This document shows positions 24,494 to 32,821 of a stretch of 36,121 nt of DNA, in pieces. Numbering within the stretch: position 1 is the first letter of the stretch; each line of letters starts with the position of its first letter. Origin of the DNA: JBARRS01 sp049644345 (GTDB taxonomy: Bacteria; Actinomycetota; Thermoleophilia; Gaiellales; Gaiellaceae); the NCBI GenBank assembly GCA_049644345.1, contig JBARRS010000046.1, forward strand, positions 1 to 36,121, read 5' to 3'. The notes beneath the pieces were generated by a model. That model was not told the DNA's origin. It was given only the letters and a program-made list of their open reading frames with translations, and did no database searches. The translations under genes were made by a program, and so were the position numbers.

Positions 24494-25849
24494 GTGGCCA
24501 AAACCGAGCCGCGCGGCGAGCTCTGGGGCGCGGAGACGCGCAAGGCGGTCGAGAACTTCCCGGTCTCGGGCGAGCCGATCCCCGTTCACGTAGCGCGCTG
24601 GCTCGGCCGCATCAAGGCGGCGGCGGCCCGCGTGAACGCCGAGCTCGGCCTGCTCGACGAGGAGAAGGCGGAGCGGATCGCGCAGGCCGCGGACCGGGTG
24701 GCGGCCGGCGAGCTCGACGACCAGTTTCCGATCGACGTCTTCCAGACGGGCTCGGGCACGTCCTCGAACATGAACGCGAACGAGGTGATCGCGTCGCTCT
24801 CCGGCGAGGACGTCCATCCGAACGACGACGTCAACCTCGGTCAGTCTTCCAACGACGTCTTCCCGTCCGCCGTGCACCTGGCGGCGCTCGAGCTGGCGAC
24901 GAACGAACTGCTGCCCGCCCTTCGCGGCCTGGCGGACGCGCTCGCGGAGAAGGCGCGCGAGTTCGAAGACGTCGTCAAGTCCGGCCGGACGCACCTGATG
25001 GACGCCGTCCCGGTCACGCTGGGCCAGGAGTTTTCGGGCTACGCCGCACAGGTGCGCCAGGGGATTACGCGGGTCGAGGACGCGCTGCCGCGGCTCGGCC
25101 AGATCCCGCTCGGCGGCACCGCGACCGGAACGGGCCTCAACACGCATCCCGAGTTCGCCAAGCGCGTGCGCCGTCGCCTGGTGGAGGAGACAGGTCTTGC
25201 GATCAGTCCCCCGGCGGACCCGTTCGAGGCCCAGGCGGCCCGCGACGGGCTCGTCGAGACATCCGGCGCGCTCAAGACCGTAGCCGTCTCCCTGAACAAG
25301 ATCGCGAGCGACCTGCGCCTGATGGGCTCGGGTCCCCGCGCAGGGCTCGCCGAGCTCCTCCTGCCCGAGCTTCAGAAGGGAAGCTCGATCATGCCCGGCA
25401 AGGTCAACCCCGTGATCCCGGAGGTCGTGACGCAGGTCGCCGCCCAGGTAATCGGCAACGACACGGCGATCTCGATCGGCGGCATGCAGGGCCACTTCGA
25501 GCTGAACGTGTTCGTGCCGTTGCTCGCGCGGAACCTGCTCGACCAGCTCAAGCTCCTCACGAGCGCCGCGCGCCTGCTCGGCGAGAAGTGCGTGCGCGGG
25601 ATCGAGGCGAACCGCGAGAACCTAGAGCGCTACGCGGAGCTGACGCTCGCGGCGGCGACCGCACTCAACCCGTACATCGGCTACGACAAGGCGACCGAGA
25701 TCGTCGAAGAAGCGGCTCGCTCGGGCCGACCGCTGCGCGAGGTCGCGCGCGAGGCGGGCGTCGACGACGAGATCCTCGACAAGGCGCTCGACTACCGCGC
25801 GATGGCCAAGCCGCACGACGGCTGGAAGCTGCCCGACGTCGAGAAGTAG
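24494..25849 (+). CDS. fumC: Class II fumarase (fumarate hydratase)
   Basis: This 451-aa enzyme interconverts fumarate and L-malate in the citric acid cycle. It has the superfamily signature GSSIMPGKVNPV and the family segments TGSGTSSNMNANEVI, VNLGQSSNDVFPSAVH and SGRTHLMDAVPVTLGQEF. The length is close to the usual 460 aa. The GTG at 24494 follows a -10 box by 6 nt and gives the expected N-terminus. The C-terminal NPYIGYDKATEIVEEA segment is also typical. Class II enzymes need no Fe-S cluster. Confidence 0.96.
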   Translation: MAKTEPRGELWGAETRKAVENFPVSGEPIPVHVARWLGRIKAAAARVNAELGLLDEEKAERIAQAADRVAAGELDDQFPIDVFQTGSGTSSNMNANEVIASLSGEDVHPNDDVNLGQSSNDVFPSAVHLAALELATNELLPALRGLADALAEKAREFEDVVKSGRTHLMDAVPVTLGQEFSGYAAQVRQGITRVEDALPRLGQIPLGGTATGTGLNTHPEFAKRVRRRLVEETGLAISPPADPFEAQAARDGLVETSGALKTVAVSLNKIASDLRLMGSGPRAGLAELLLPELQKGSSIMPGKVNPVIPEVVTQVAAQVIGNDTAISIGGMQGHFELNVFVPLLARNLLDQLKLLTSAARLLGEKCVRGIEANRENLERYAELTLAAATALNPYIGYDKATEIVEEAARSGRPLREVAREAGVDDEILDKALDYRAMAKPHDGWKLPDVEK

Positions 25850-25861
25850 TCAGGCCTCGCC

Positions 25862-26212
25862 CTAGGCGGGCAGGCAGGCCGGCAGCGGGAACCGCTTGAG
25901 CACGGCGCGGCTGCCGCGTTTGCCGATCGCTATCACGCGCAGACGGTCGCAGCGGCCCACGGGCACGTCTGCGAAGGTGGCTCGGAAGCTTCCGCTTGGG
26001 CTCGCGGTCGCGCGCTTGCTGCGCGTCACCTTTGCGTGGACCGTGACGCGTACCTGCTCCCTCGCTTGGAAGCCGGTGCCGCTCACGACGAGCGGTTGCA
26101 TCCGGACCAGCCTGATCGACGCGCGCGAGCCCGCCCGCTCACCTGCGCCGTAGGCGATCGCGACCCCGGCGGCGGCGACCGCCGCGACAACGATGAGGGC
26201 AAGAACTCTCAT
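25862..26212 (-). CDS. Small exported protein, hypothetical
   Basis: This 116-aa protein starts with a signal peptide (MRVLALIVVAAVAAAGVAIAY, cleavage likely near GAGERA), followed by a compact beta-rich domain: VVSGTGFQAREQVRVTVHA, then SGSFRATFADVPVGRCDRLRV with a cysteine that may pair with the one near the end (PLPACLPA). The GTGF-then-VRVTV pattern is like one Ig-type (IPT/TIG-like) sandwich, but this is only a resemblance. The ATG at 26212 follows a -10-like CATACT by 6 nt. Confidence 0.65.
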   Translation of the reverse strand: MRVLALIVVAAVAAAGVAIAYGAGERAGSRASIRLVRMQPLVVSGTGFQAREQVRVTVHAKVTRSKRATASPSGSFRATFADVPVGRCDRLRVIAIGKRGSRAVLKRFPLPACLPA

Positions 26213-26218
26213 GGGGCC

Positions 26219-26224
26219 AGTATG
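26219..26224 (-). promoter_or_regulatory. Candidate -10 box CATACT of the small exported protein gene
   Basis: On the minus strand CATACT ends 6 nt before the ATG at 26212 with no ribosome binding site between. Its first base differs from the other boxes, so this is weaker. Confidence 0.3.
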
Positions 26225-26283
26225 CCCGGCCCGTTGCAAAGCAACCGCATAGGTTCCGATATTGCCGTGATCCTGCAAGGTAC

Positions 26284-26311
26284 GAGGGGCCGCCCCGGAG
26301 GGCGGCCCCTC
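26284..26311 (-). terminator. Strong hairpin, likely terminator of the propeller gene
   Basis: Arms GAGGGGCCGCC and GGCGGCCCCTC form an 11-bp perfect stem with a 6-nt loop. It lies 21 bp past the stop of the minus-strand propeller gene. There is no T run, as is common in GC-rich actinobacteria. Confidence 0.65.
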
Positions 26312-26332
26312 AGCTCGGCAACGCCTGTGCCG

Positions 26333-28183
26333 CTAGTCCTTGCTCGGGTTGGCGAAGTAGACGTCCTCCTCTACCGCGCCGCCGCGCCCGCGGGTATCGG
26401 CCCACACGAGCAACGGGTCGCCCTTGCTGTTGACGGTGACCCACATGTAGTCGCCGAGGAAGCCCGACTGGATCGGGTCCGTCGCGTTTGTGAGGTTGGG
26501 CATCGACGAGGTGGTGATCCGCGCGTAATGGAACGTCGGCGAGCTCGTCGCCGGCTTCCCGACGGTCGCCAGCGTGATGTCGTTGCAGCCCGTGAACTCG
26601 CAGTTGCCGTGCGAGCGGTCGTAGTAGCCGATGAAGAGCTTCTTGCCGTTGGGTGCAACTGCGCTCCACGGTTGCCACTGCGCCGTCGAGCCGAACTTCG
26701 ACGCCGGCGTTACGTTGACGGTCGGGCTCCACGTAGCCCCGCCGTCGGTCGAGAACTCGTAGAAGACATCGTTGTCACATGGCGGGGTGGCCGTCGAGGC
26801 GTCACTGAGCGGCGTGCACGGCGACGCGCCGTTGCGGAAGTCCGCCCAGACGAAATAGAGCTTGCCGTTGCGGTCGATCGAGAGCGAGCCCTCGGTGAAG
26901 TCGTCGAGCCGGTAGCCGTTCGGCGGCAGACACTGCCGGCCCCCGGGGCAACCGGTGGTCGCATCGGGGCCGATCGGCTGCGTGCCGAAATCGTCAGTGA
27001 TCTTGACCGGCGTCGTCCAGTTCGCCTTGTTGCTGCAGTCGGCCGACGGGGGACACTTGACGATCAGGTGCTGGTTGATCCCGGGACCGCCGCCGGGCGT
27101 CGTGTCGGGCGTGTTCCCGTTGCCGAAGGCGACGTAGATCGTCCCATCAGGCCCGACGATCGGGTGCGACCCCTGATCCTGGTCGCAGGCGTCCGCGTTT
27201 GGCGAGCCGCTGCCGGTGGTGCAAACCGGGGCGGCTCCCGTGATCTCGATTCCCGGCGACCACGTCTTGCCGCCGTCCGTCGACTGGCTGAAATAGATCG
27301 GGCTGTTGAAGCCGAGGCCCGCACCTGTGCCGCCGTTGAAGCGCGTCCAGGTCACGTAGACGTTGTCCGCCTTCGGGCTGCTTGCGGTGGCGTCCGCGAC
27401 GATGAGCGGCTTGTCGTTGAAGATGTTGGGGTCGTTGTCGTTGGCGACGACGCCGGGTGGGTTGGCTCGATAAGTCTGGAACGAGAGCGAGCTGTCCGGC
27501 GTGTGGTAGAAGGCACCCCCGATCGGGGCGTTCGACTTCTCCACGAGGATCGCGTTCGCGAAGTTCGGCGGGGTGAGGGCATCGAACACGATCCCGTCAA
27601 CGTACGCGTTGCCCTTCGAGTCGAAGGCCGCGCCCGGGTCGCTGCAGGCGTCCGCTGTGTGCGTGTCCAAGAGAATGAACTGATAGAAGGGCGGGATCTG
27701 GTCGCCCCAGGTCTTGCCGCTGTCGAACGACCAGTCGTAGCCGCAGTGGTTGAAGCCGACGCGGGAGTCGTTCTGCCCGGCGATCAGGTTCTTCTCGTTG
27801 GTCGGGTTCACGACGACGACCTCCTCGGCCTGGCGCCGCAGCGAGCAGTCCTGGTTCACCCGGACGTTGTCACCGTCCCCGAAGGTGTTCTGACAGCCTT
27901 GGGTACCAAGGCTCGAGATGCCGTTGCTTCCACCCTCTTCGTTGGCCTTCGCGGCCCGCTGTGGGGCCAAGCCGGTCGCCTCGAGAGCCGTCGCTAGAAC
28001 CCCGCCCGAGAGCTGAGCCTCGTGCGGGGCACGGGCAGCCTTCCCGAGGTCGACGGCGATTGCGTGGTCGAGCACATTGTTGGCGGAGCTCTTGCTCGTT
28101 GCGCCGTGCGGGCGCAGGACGGCGAAGGCGACGCCGATTGCAACCAACGCCGCGAGCAGCACGACTCTAGATTTGATCCCCAT
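26333..28183 (-). CDS. Secreted BNR/Asp-box beta-propeller protein, sialidase-like fold
   Basis: This 616-aa protein begins with an N-terminal export signal or anchor (MGIKSRVVLLAALVAIGVAFA). It contains at least three Asp-box repeats of the type S-x-D-x-G-x-T-W: SFDSGKTWGD, STDGGKTWSPG and STDGGATWSPT, spread through the protein as in sialidase-type propellers. Many cysteine-containing loops (CSDPGAAFD, CPPSADCSN, CPGGRQCLPP) suggest disulfides. I see no sialidase arginine triad, so it may bind rather than cleave. The ATG at 28183 is preceded by GGAGGGAG; a GTG 6 bp upstream is the alternative. It is divergent from the subtilase gene. Confidence 0.82.
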   Translation of the reverse strand: MGIKSRVVLLAALVAIGVAFAVLRPHGATSKSSANNVLDHAIAVDLGKAARAPHEAQLSGGVLATALEATGLAPQRAAKANEEGGSNGISSLGTQGCQNTFGDGDNVRVNQDCSLRRQAEEVVVVNPTNEKNLIAGQNDSRVGFNHCGYDWSFDSGKTWGDQIPPFYQFILLDTHTADACSDPGAAFDSKGNAYVDGIVFDALTPPNFANAILVEKSNAPIGGAFYHTPDSSLSFQTYRANPPGVVANDNDPNIFNDKPLIVADATASSPKADNVYVTWTRFNGGTGAGLGFNSPIYFSQSTDGGKTWSPGIEITGAAPVCTTGSGSPNADACDQDQGSHPIVGPDGTIYVAFGNGNTPDTTPGGGPGINQHLIVKCPPSADCSNKANWTTPVKITDDFGTQPIGPDATTGCPGGRQCLPPNGYRLDDFTEGSLSIDRNGKLYFVWADFRNGASPCTPLSDASTATPPCDNDVFYEFSTDGGATWSPTVNVTPASKFGSTAQWQPWSAVAPNGKKLFIGYYDRSHGNCEFTGCNDITLATVGKPATSSPTFHYARITTSSMPNLTNATDPIQSGFLGDYMWVTVNSKGDPLLVWADTRGRGGAVEEDVYFANPSKD

Positions 28184-28391
28184 TCTCACTCTCCCTCCGA
28201 CATAGACGTTTCACCGGCCGCGGTCATGAACGCACCCTGAGGTTTCGCGTTTCATCCCCGTCCTTCTGCGGCAGGTCCCCCAGGCCGGCGATTAGCGGTC
28301 GGATATTGAGAGATGAGTACCCGACTACTGCGAATTAGAACCTCCCTTCTTTCTAGGGTTGAGTGGAACCTCTCTACTGCCGAGAAAGACG
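28184..28391. promoter_or_regulatory. Divergent regulatory region of the propeller and subtilase genes
   Basis: These 208 bp hold no gene and look less GC-rich than the coding DNA. Two 7-mers are each present twice in mirrored order: CTACTGC (28325-28331), GAACCTC (28338-28344), GAACCTC (28366-28372) and CTACTGC (28374-28380). A possible -10 TAGGGT (28354-28359) lies between the two inner copies. The layout suggests a regulator binding site for the subtilase gene, but no known operator matches. Confidence 0.45.
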
Positions 28392-30149
28392 ATGGTGAAG
28401 CGGTCCAGCGCCCTCGTTGCGGTCGTCGCGGCGTGCGTCATTGCAGCGCCCGCGCAAGCACGGACCGCGGCGAATCCCTTCGGCCTCTCTGTCGTGCGGT
28501 TCGCGAACGGGACGACGCCTGCGCAGATGCGGACTGCCGTTGCTCAGGCCGGCGGTGTCGTCGTCACCGACCTGAGCCCGATCGGCGCCCTCGTCGTCGT
28601 GCCGGCGAGTCTCAGCTTCGGCTCGAGAATCCAGGCCGACCGGCACGTCACGGCGGCGTTCGCGGACTCGGTCGTCACGCCTTCGCCTCGCAAGGACGGA
28701 GAGCTCAGCGCGCCGGGCCCAAATGGCGACCAAGACCCGCCCGGTCGGCCCACACGCTCGTTCCCGGATCCCTGGCACGACGCTGCCTCCTTTTGGAACG
28801 TGACGAATCCCGAGGGCATCCTTCAGTGGGACGACGCGCGAATGGACGTGCCTGCCGCGTGGGCACAGACGCTCGGCGATCCCGGCATCCGGGTCGCGGT
28901 CGTCGACAGCGGTGTCGACGGCTCGCATCGTGAGCTGCACCCGAACTTCGACCAGCGCGACTCTGTGAACGAGATCCCCTGCAAGGAGCTCGCGCGCGAG
29001 GTCGGTCGTGATGCGCTGAAGGCCGCCGGTCTCTGGGACTGCTCCGACCGCGACACCGACGGACACGGCACCTGGGTTGCGAGCCGGATCGCAGGCGCCG
29101 CGAACGGCTTTGCCTCGAACGGCGTCGCGCCGCAGGTGCAGATCACGAGCTACAAGGTGCTTGCGACCGGCTTCGGCGGTCTCTCGAGCTGGATCATCGC
29201 GGGAATCCTCGACGCCTGCTCCCATGGCGCGGACATCGTCAACCTCTCGCTCGGCACCTATCTCGACCCGAACAACCCGCTCGACGCCGAGGAATATCGG
29301 CTTTGGGCCGACGCGGTCGACTACTGCCATGCGCGCGGAGCGGCGGTGTTCGCGGCCGCCGGCAACGATCACGTCCGCGTCGACCGCTCCGACCTGACGA
29401 TCGACGGCCGTCGCTTCCGCGGGGCCGGGATCGTAACGGATGGTGCTCAGGGGATCGGAACGGTCGTGCCCGGGAGTCCGACGACCGACGATTTCGACCT
29501 GCGCGGACTCCTGGTCGTGCCGGCCGGCGTACCAGGCGTGGTGATGGTCTCGGCCACGAACAACGCGAATGGGCAGGCACCGGCCGGCGTCCCGCTGCGT
29601 TGGCTCGACCACGTCGGCGCGCGCGACCAGCTTGCGTACTACTCGAGCTTCGGCTCGCGAATCGACCTCGCTGCTCCGGGAGGTGCCCGGCGGTACAACA
29701 TCCCGCGCTACGACGGCGGGCCCGGCGACATCCTCTACGGAGGCTGGGGCTCGCTGGGTGCTCTCGTGGCATCGGGCGCTCTCTGCACGGACCCGGTGAT
29801 CGGCTCCCCCGACACCTTCGCCTGCTTCAAGGTCGCAGGCAACGCCTTCGGCTGGCTGCAAGGCACCTCGATGGCAGTTCCGAACGCGGTCGGGGTCGCG
29901 GCGCTGACGCTCTCGGCGCACCCCGAGCTGCGCGGGCGGCCCGACGACCTCGTCGCGAGGCTCGAGCGACGGGCACGGCGAAATCTCGTGAACTTCATGG
30001 GCCCGAACGATCCGAGGAACACGGCGCCGTCGCTGCGCGGCGTCGCATGTGACACCGGCTACTGCCACGTCGACCGGACGCATGCGATCGCTTTCGGCGA
30101 CGCGTACGGCGCAGGCCTCGTCGACGCAGGCGCGGCCGTCGCACCCTAG
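28392..30149 (+). CDS. Secreted subtilisin-family (S8) serine protease
   Basis: This 585-aa protease has a signal peptide (MVKRSSALVAVVAACVIAAP, cleavage near AQA), a short inhibitor-like propeptide (about 30-95) and an S8 catalytic domain. The triad is visible: D172 in VAVVDSGVDG, H225 in DTDGHGTWVAS and S493 in QGTSMAVPNAVG, with the oxyanion asparagine N325 in AAAGND. There is a long insertion after the Asn (about 330-420). It ends shortly after the catalytic domain with no cell-wall anchor. The ATG at 28392 has only a weak GA-rich ribosome binding site. The enzyme should be active outside the cell. Confidence 0.93.
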   Translation: MVKRSSALVAVVAACVIAAPAQARTAANPFGLSVVRFANGTTPAQMRTAVAQAGGVVVTDLSPIGALVVVPASLSFGSRIQADRHVTAAFADSVVTPSPRKDGELSAPGPNGDQDPPGRPTRSFPDPWHDAASFWNVTNPEGILQWDDARMDVPAAWAQTLGDPGIRVAVVDSGVDGSHRELHPNFDQRDSVNEIPCKELAREVGRDALKAAGLWDCSDRDTDGHGTWVASRIAGAANGFASNGVAPQVQITSYKVLATGFGGLSSWIIAGILDACSHGADIVNLSLGTYLDPNNPLDAEEYRLWADAVDYCHARGAAVFAAAGNDHVRVDRSDLTIDGRRFRGAGIVTDGAQGIGTVVPGSPTTDDFDLRGLLVVPAGVPGVVMVSATNNANGQAPAGVPLRWLDHVGARDQLAYYSSFGSRIDLAAPGGARRYNIPRYDGGPGDILYGGWGSLGALVASGALCTDPVIGSPDTFACFKVAGNAFGWLQGTSMAVPNAVGVAALTLSAHPELRGRPDDLVARLERRARRNLVNFMGPNDPRNTAPSLRGVACDTGYCHVDRTHAIAFGDAYGAGLVDAGAAVAP

Positions 30150-30170
30150 CCGACTCGCCATATCGCTTTC

Positions 30171-30198
30171 TTGACAAACACCTCTCGATTGCTAGCCT
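30171..30198 (+). promoter_or_regulatory. Sigma-70-type promoter of the 700-aa secreted protein
   Basis: A consensus TTGACA (30171-30176) is followed by a 16-nt spacer and TAGCCT (30193-30198). Transcription would start near 30205, giving a leader of about 87 nt. This is the best -35 box in the window. Confidence 0.65.
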
Positions 30199-30204
30199 CC
30201 CGCG

Positions 30205-30291
30205 GCTAAGTGAGTCGGGGAGGGTGCAGTAAGGCTCGTCAGGGCGAGCTAGTCCCTCCACGGCCTGAGTCCTCAAAATGGGAGGAACTAC
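30205..30291 (+). promoter_or_regulatory. Structured 5' leader with possible ribosome-binding-site switch
   Basis: The leader can fold two ways. In one form GGAGGG (30219-30224) pairs with CCCTCC (30254-30259), enclosing a hairpin with arms GGCTCG and CGAGCT (30233-30238 and 30245-30250). In the other, CCTCC (30255-30259) pairs with the ribosome binding site GGAGG (30281-30285). In addition TCCTC (30270-30274) can pair locally with GAGGA (30282-30286), also hiding the site. It matches no riboswitch class I know. The structures are by eye, with no energy calculation. Confidence 0.5.
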
Positions 30292-32394
30292 ATGAAGCGT
30301 TTTTCAATGCGCCTGTCGCTCATGCTGACAGCGTGCATCGCGCTTGCTGCCGCCTTGGGCGTCGGCGCCACCGCAGGCCCCGGGGTCTCGACACATATCC
30401 CTCTGGCCGGCACGGGCTCGCCGCAGACCGGCGACTTCACACCCTCCGGTGGTTGGGATGCGACCCAGGCGGAGTTCCCGGGCCAGCTGGACAGTGCCGG
30501 AGGTCCTGACGCATTTCCTGGGACGATCGTCGATCGCAGCCTGTCGACGGGCTCCGGCCACGGCGCCTCCGTCAGCAGCGCCAAGAAGGCTAAGTCGAAT
30601 CCGCAGTTCAACACCGGCTTCGAAGGCCTGAACCACTACCAACAGCGCTACTCGCGCGGCGGGAACCAGTTCTCGGTCGAGCCGCCCGACCAGGGCATGT
30701 GCGCCGGAAACGGCGACGTCGTGGAAGTCGTCAACGACGTCTTCAACGTCTACAGCGCCGCGACCGGAGCGTCCCTGCTCCCGGACAACACCGCCACGAA
30801 CATCGTGGCCGGCTTCCCGCGGAACGTGAACCACACGATCGACCTGAACTCGTTCTACGGATATCCGCCTGCGATCAATAGGTCGACGGGTGTAAGGGGT
30901 CAGTTCGTGACCGACCCGAGCTGCCTCTTCGACGTCCAGACGCAGCACTGGTTCGTCGTCGCGCTGACGCTCGAGTCGCAAGCGGGCGGTCCGTGTCAGG
31001 CCGTGTTCAGCTGCGTGAATCACCTCGACCTTGCGGTCAGCCAGACCTCCGACCCGACCGGCGGCTGGAACATCTACCGGACTGACGTCACGAACGACGG
31101 AACGAACACCGGCGGCGTAAACCCGGGCCCGTATCTCGGCGACTACCCGCACATCGGGGCGGATGCCAACGGCTTCTACATCACCACCAACGCCTATCCG
31201 TGGCACTTCAACGGCTTCAGCGGTGCGCAAATCTACGCCTTCTCGAAGGCCCAGCTCGCCGCGGGGGCGGCGACCGTGACGATGCAGCACATCGACACGT
31301 CCGGCATGGTGAACGAGTCGAGCGATGCCGGCTCGACGCAGCCCGGCTTCACGGTCTGGCCGTCGCAGTCGCCCGGGGCGTCGCAGTTCAACCTCGACAA
31401 CGGCGGCACCGAGTACTTCCTGAGCTCCAACGCCGCCGACGAGGCGCAGAATCCGAAGTCGGGCGCACCGGGAACCCGCACCTCGAACCAGCTCGTCGTC
31501 TGGACGCTGACGAACACGTCGTCGCTGAACGGCGTGCCGGCGCTCAGCCTCAGCAACAAGGTGCTGAGCGTGAACCAGTACGGCGTTCCGCCGAAGCAGC
31601 AGCAGCCCGGCTCGGGCACGCTCGCTGACAAGACCACGACACCTGGCGTCCCACAGGGCGACTGCATCAACGACACGACGACGCCGACCGTCGCCGGCGT
31701 CGGTTGCTGGCGGCTGCTGTTCGCCTGCCCACCGGCCACTCCGAACTGCATCGCGCACAACGAGGTCATCTCGAGGCCGGACTCGAACGACACCAGGATG
31801 CAGCAAGTCGACTACGCGAACGGCAAGCTGTGGGGTGCGCTCGACACGGCGCTCAACCCGGACGCCGGTCCGCAGCGCGCCGGGATCGCGTGGTACATCG
31901 TCAAGCCGGACGTGCCCAAGGTCGCCCTCCAGGGTTACTTGGGCGCGAGCGGTCATGACTTCACGTACCCGGCGATCGGCGTCACTGCGAGCGGCCGTGG
32001 CGTGATGGCGTTCACTGACACGGGTGACACGACCAACCCGAGCGCCGCGTACGCACCGATCGACGCCCTCGCGGGCGTTGGCGCATGGAACGATGTCCCC
32101 GGCGGCGCGGGAGCCGCGCAGGACGACGGCTTCACCAGCTACAAGTCGCAGGTCGGCAACCCGCCGCGCACCCGCTGGGGTGACTACGGCGCAGCTGCCG
32201 TGGACGGCAACTCGATCTGGATCGCCAGCGAGTACATCGCCCACACGTGCACGTACACGGACTGGGGCGGGCCGTTCTTCACCGGCGGCAGCGGTGACAA
32301 CCTGCTGGGTACGTGCGCTGGCGCCAGCCATGGGCCCGGCGTACGAACCGCGCTCGGCAACTGGTCGACGCGGATCAGCAACTTCACTCCGTAG
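30292..32394 (+). CDS. Large secreted protein of unknown function
   Basis: This 700-aa protein starts with a signal peptide (about 1-28, ending near ALGVGATA). After a Gly/Ser-rich stretch (about 30-95) comes FNTGFEGLNHYQQRYSRGG and VEPPDQGMCAGNGDVVEVVN, the opening found in a group of extracellular propeller-like proteins. Later LGDYPHIGADANGFYITTN and FTYPAIGVTASGRGVMAFT look like propeller blades, and RWGDYGAAAVDGNSIWIAS is near the end. Cysteine pairs are spread throughout. I see no catalytic motif. The ATG at 30292 is set by GGAGG 6 nt upstream, downstream of a consensus promoter and structured leader. Confidence 0.82.
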   Translation: MKRFSMRLSLMLTACIALAAALGVGATAGPGVSTHIPLAGTGSPQTGDFTPSGGWDATQAEFPGQLDSAGGPDAFPGTIVDRSLSTGSGHGASVSSAKKAKSNPQFNTGFEGLNHYQQRYSRGGNQFSVEPPDQGMCAGNGDVVEVVNDVFNVYSAATGASLLPDNTATNIVAGFPRNVNHTIDLNSFYGYPPAINRSTGVRGQFVTDPSCLFDVQTQHWFVVALTLESQAGGPCQAVFSCVNHLDLAVSQTSDPTGGWNIYRTDVTNDGTNTGGVNPGPYLGDYPHIGADANGFYITTNAYPWHFNGFSGAQIYAFSKAQLAAGAATVTMQHIDTSGMVNESSDAGSTQPGFTVWPSQSPGASQFNLDNGGTEYFLSSNAADEAQNPKSGAPGTRTSNQLVVWTLTNTSSLNGVPALSLSNKVLSVNQYGVPPKQQQPGSGTLADKTTTPGVPQGDCINDTTTPTVAGVGCWRLLFACPPATPNCIAHNEVISRPDSNDTRMQQVDYANGKLWGALDTALNPDAGPQRAGIAWYIVKPDVPKVALQGYLGASGHDFTYPAIGVTASGRGVMAFTDTGDTTNPSAAYAPIDALAGVGAWNDVPGGAGAAQDDGFTSYKSQVGNPPRTRWGDYGAAAVDGNSIWIASEYIAHTCTYTDWGGPFFTGGSGDNLLGTCAGASHGPGVRTALGNWSTRISNFTP

Positions 32395-32418
32395 CGGCCA
32401 GATAGCAGTTGAAACGAA

Positions 32419-32446
32419 GGAGGGCCGGCCGCAAGGCCGGCCCTCC
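32419..32446 (+). terminator. Perfect 12-bp hairpin with GCAA loop, terminator
   Basis: Arms GGAGGGCCGGCC and GGCCGGCCCTCC close a GCAA tetraloop, 24 bp after the stop of the 700-aa protein. There is no T run. A -10 box for the next gene lies 9 bp further on. Confidence 0.75.
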
Positions 32447-32455
32447 TCGCGCGTC

Positions 32456-32461
32456 TACCAT
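32456..32461 (+). promoter_or_regulatory. -10 box TACCAT of the small exported protein gene (leaderless type)
   Basis: TACCAT ends 6 nt before the ATG at 32468; the same hexamer precedes the ferredoxin-NADP reductase gene. Confidence 0.4.
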
Positions 32462-32467
32462 GGTGAG

Positions 32468-32818
32468 ATGGGACGAGCGCTCCTCGTCGTGCCGATAATC
32501 CTGATCGCGGCCGGCGCGGGCCGGGCGACGGTTCTCAGGAGCGGACTCTACGGGGTCGTCACGCGCGGTCCGATCTCGCCGGTCTGCGTGGCGGGAAAAC
32601 CCTGCGACGGGCCGGCGGTCGGGGTGAAGCTCACGTTCGTGCGGAGCGGTGTCGTCGTCGCAAGCGTGCGGACGGGCGAACACGGCCGCTACCGGATCCG
32701 ACTCGCACCCGGTCGCTACTCGGTGCGTGGGCCGCACACGATCGAGCCCGGCGCAGTCAAGGTTCCCAGCACTCGCTTCCGCCACGTCGACTTCTCGTAC
32801 GACACCGGGATTCGCTAG
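32468..32818 (+). CDS. Small exported protein with carboxypeptidase-regulatory-like domain
   Basis: This 116-aa protein has a signal peptide (MGRALLVVPIILIAAGAGRA) and a single small beta domain: GLYGVVTRGPISPVC, KPCDGPAVGVKLTFVRSG, and the typical end of a carboxypeptidase regulatory-like fold, TGEHGRYRIRLAPGRYSVRG. The two cysteines (VCVAGKPC) probably form a disulfide. Such domains usually bind or support other extracellular proteins. Its stop is 3 bp from the convergent lipA stop. Confidence 0.75.
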   Translation: MGRALLVVPIILIAAGAGRATVLRSGLYGVVTRGPISPVCVAGKPCDGPAVGVKLTFVRSGVVVASVRTGEHGRYRIRLAPGRYSVRGPHTIEPGAVKVPSTRFRHVDFSYDTGIR

Positions 32819-32821
32819 CGG

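Noticed and set aside
30205..30291. Known riboswitch class (c-di-GMP, c-di-AMP, cobalamin) in the leader
   Set aside because: None of the conserved core sequences of these classes that I know are present; only the alternative pairings are supported.
26036..32331. Long open frames antisense to the propeller, subtilase and 700-aa protein genes (about 600-675 codons each)
   Set aside because: All have Arg/Val/Asp-rich shadow composition, no motifs or ribosome binding sites, and cover genes with clear signal peptides and domains.
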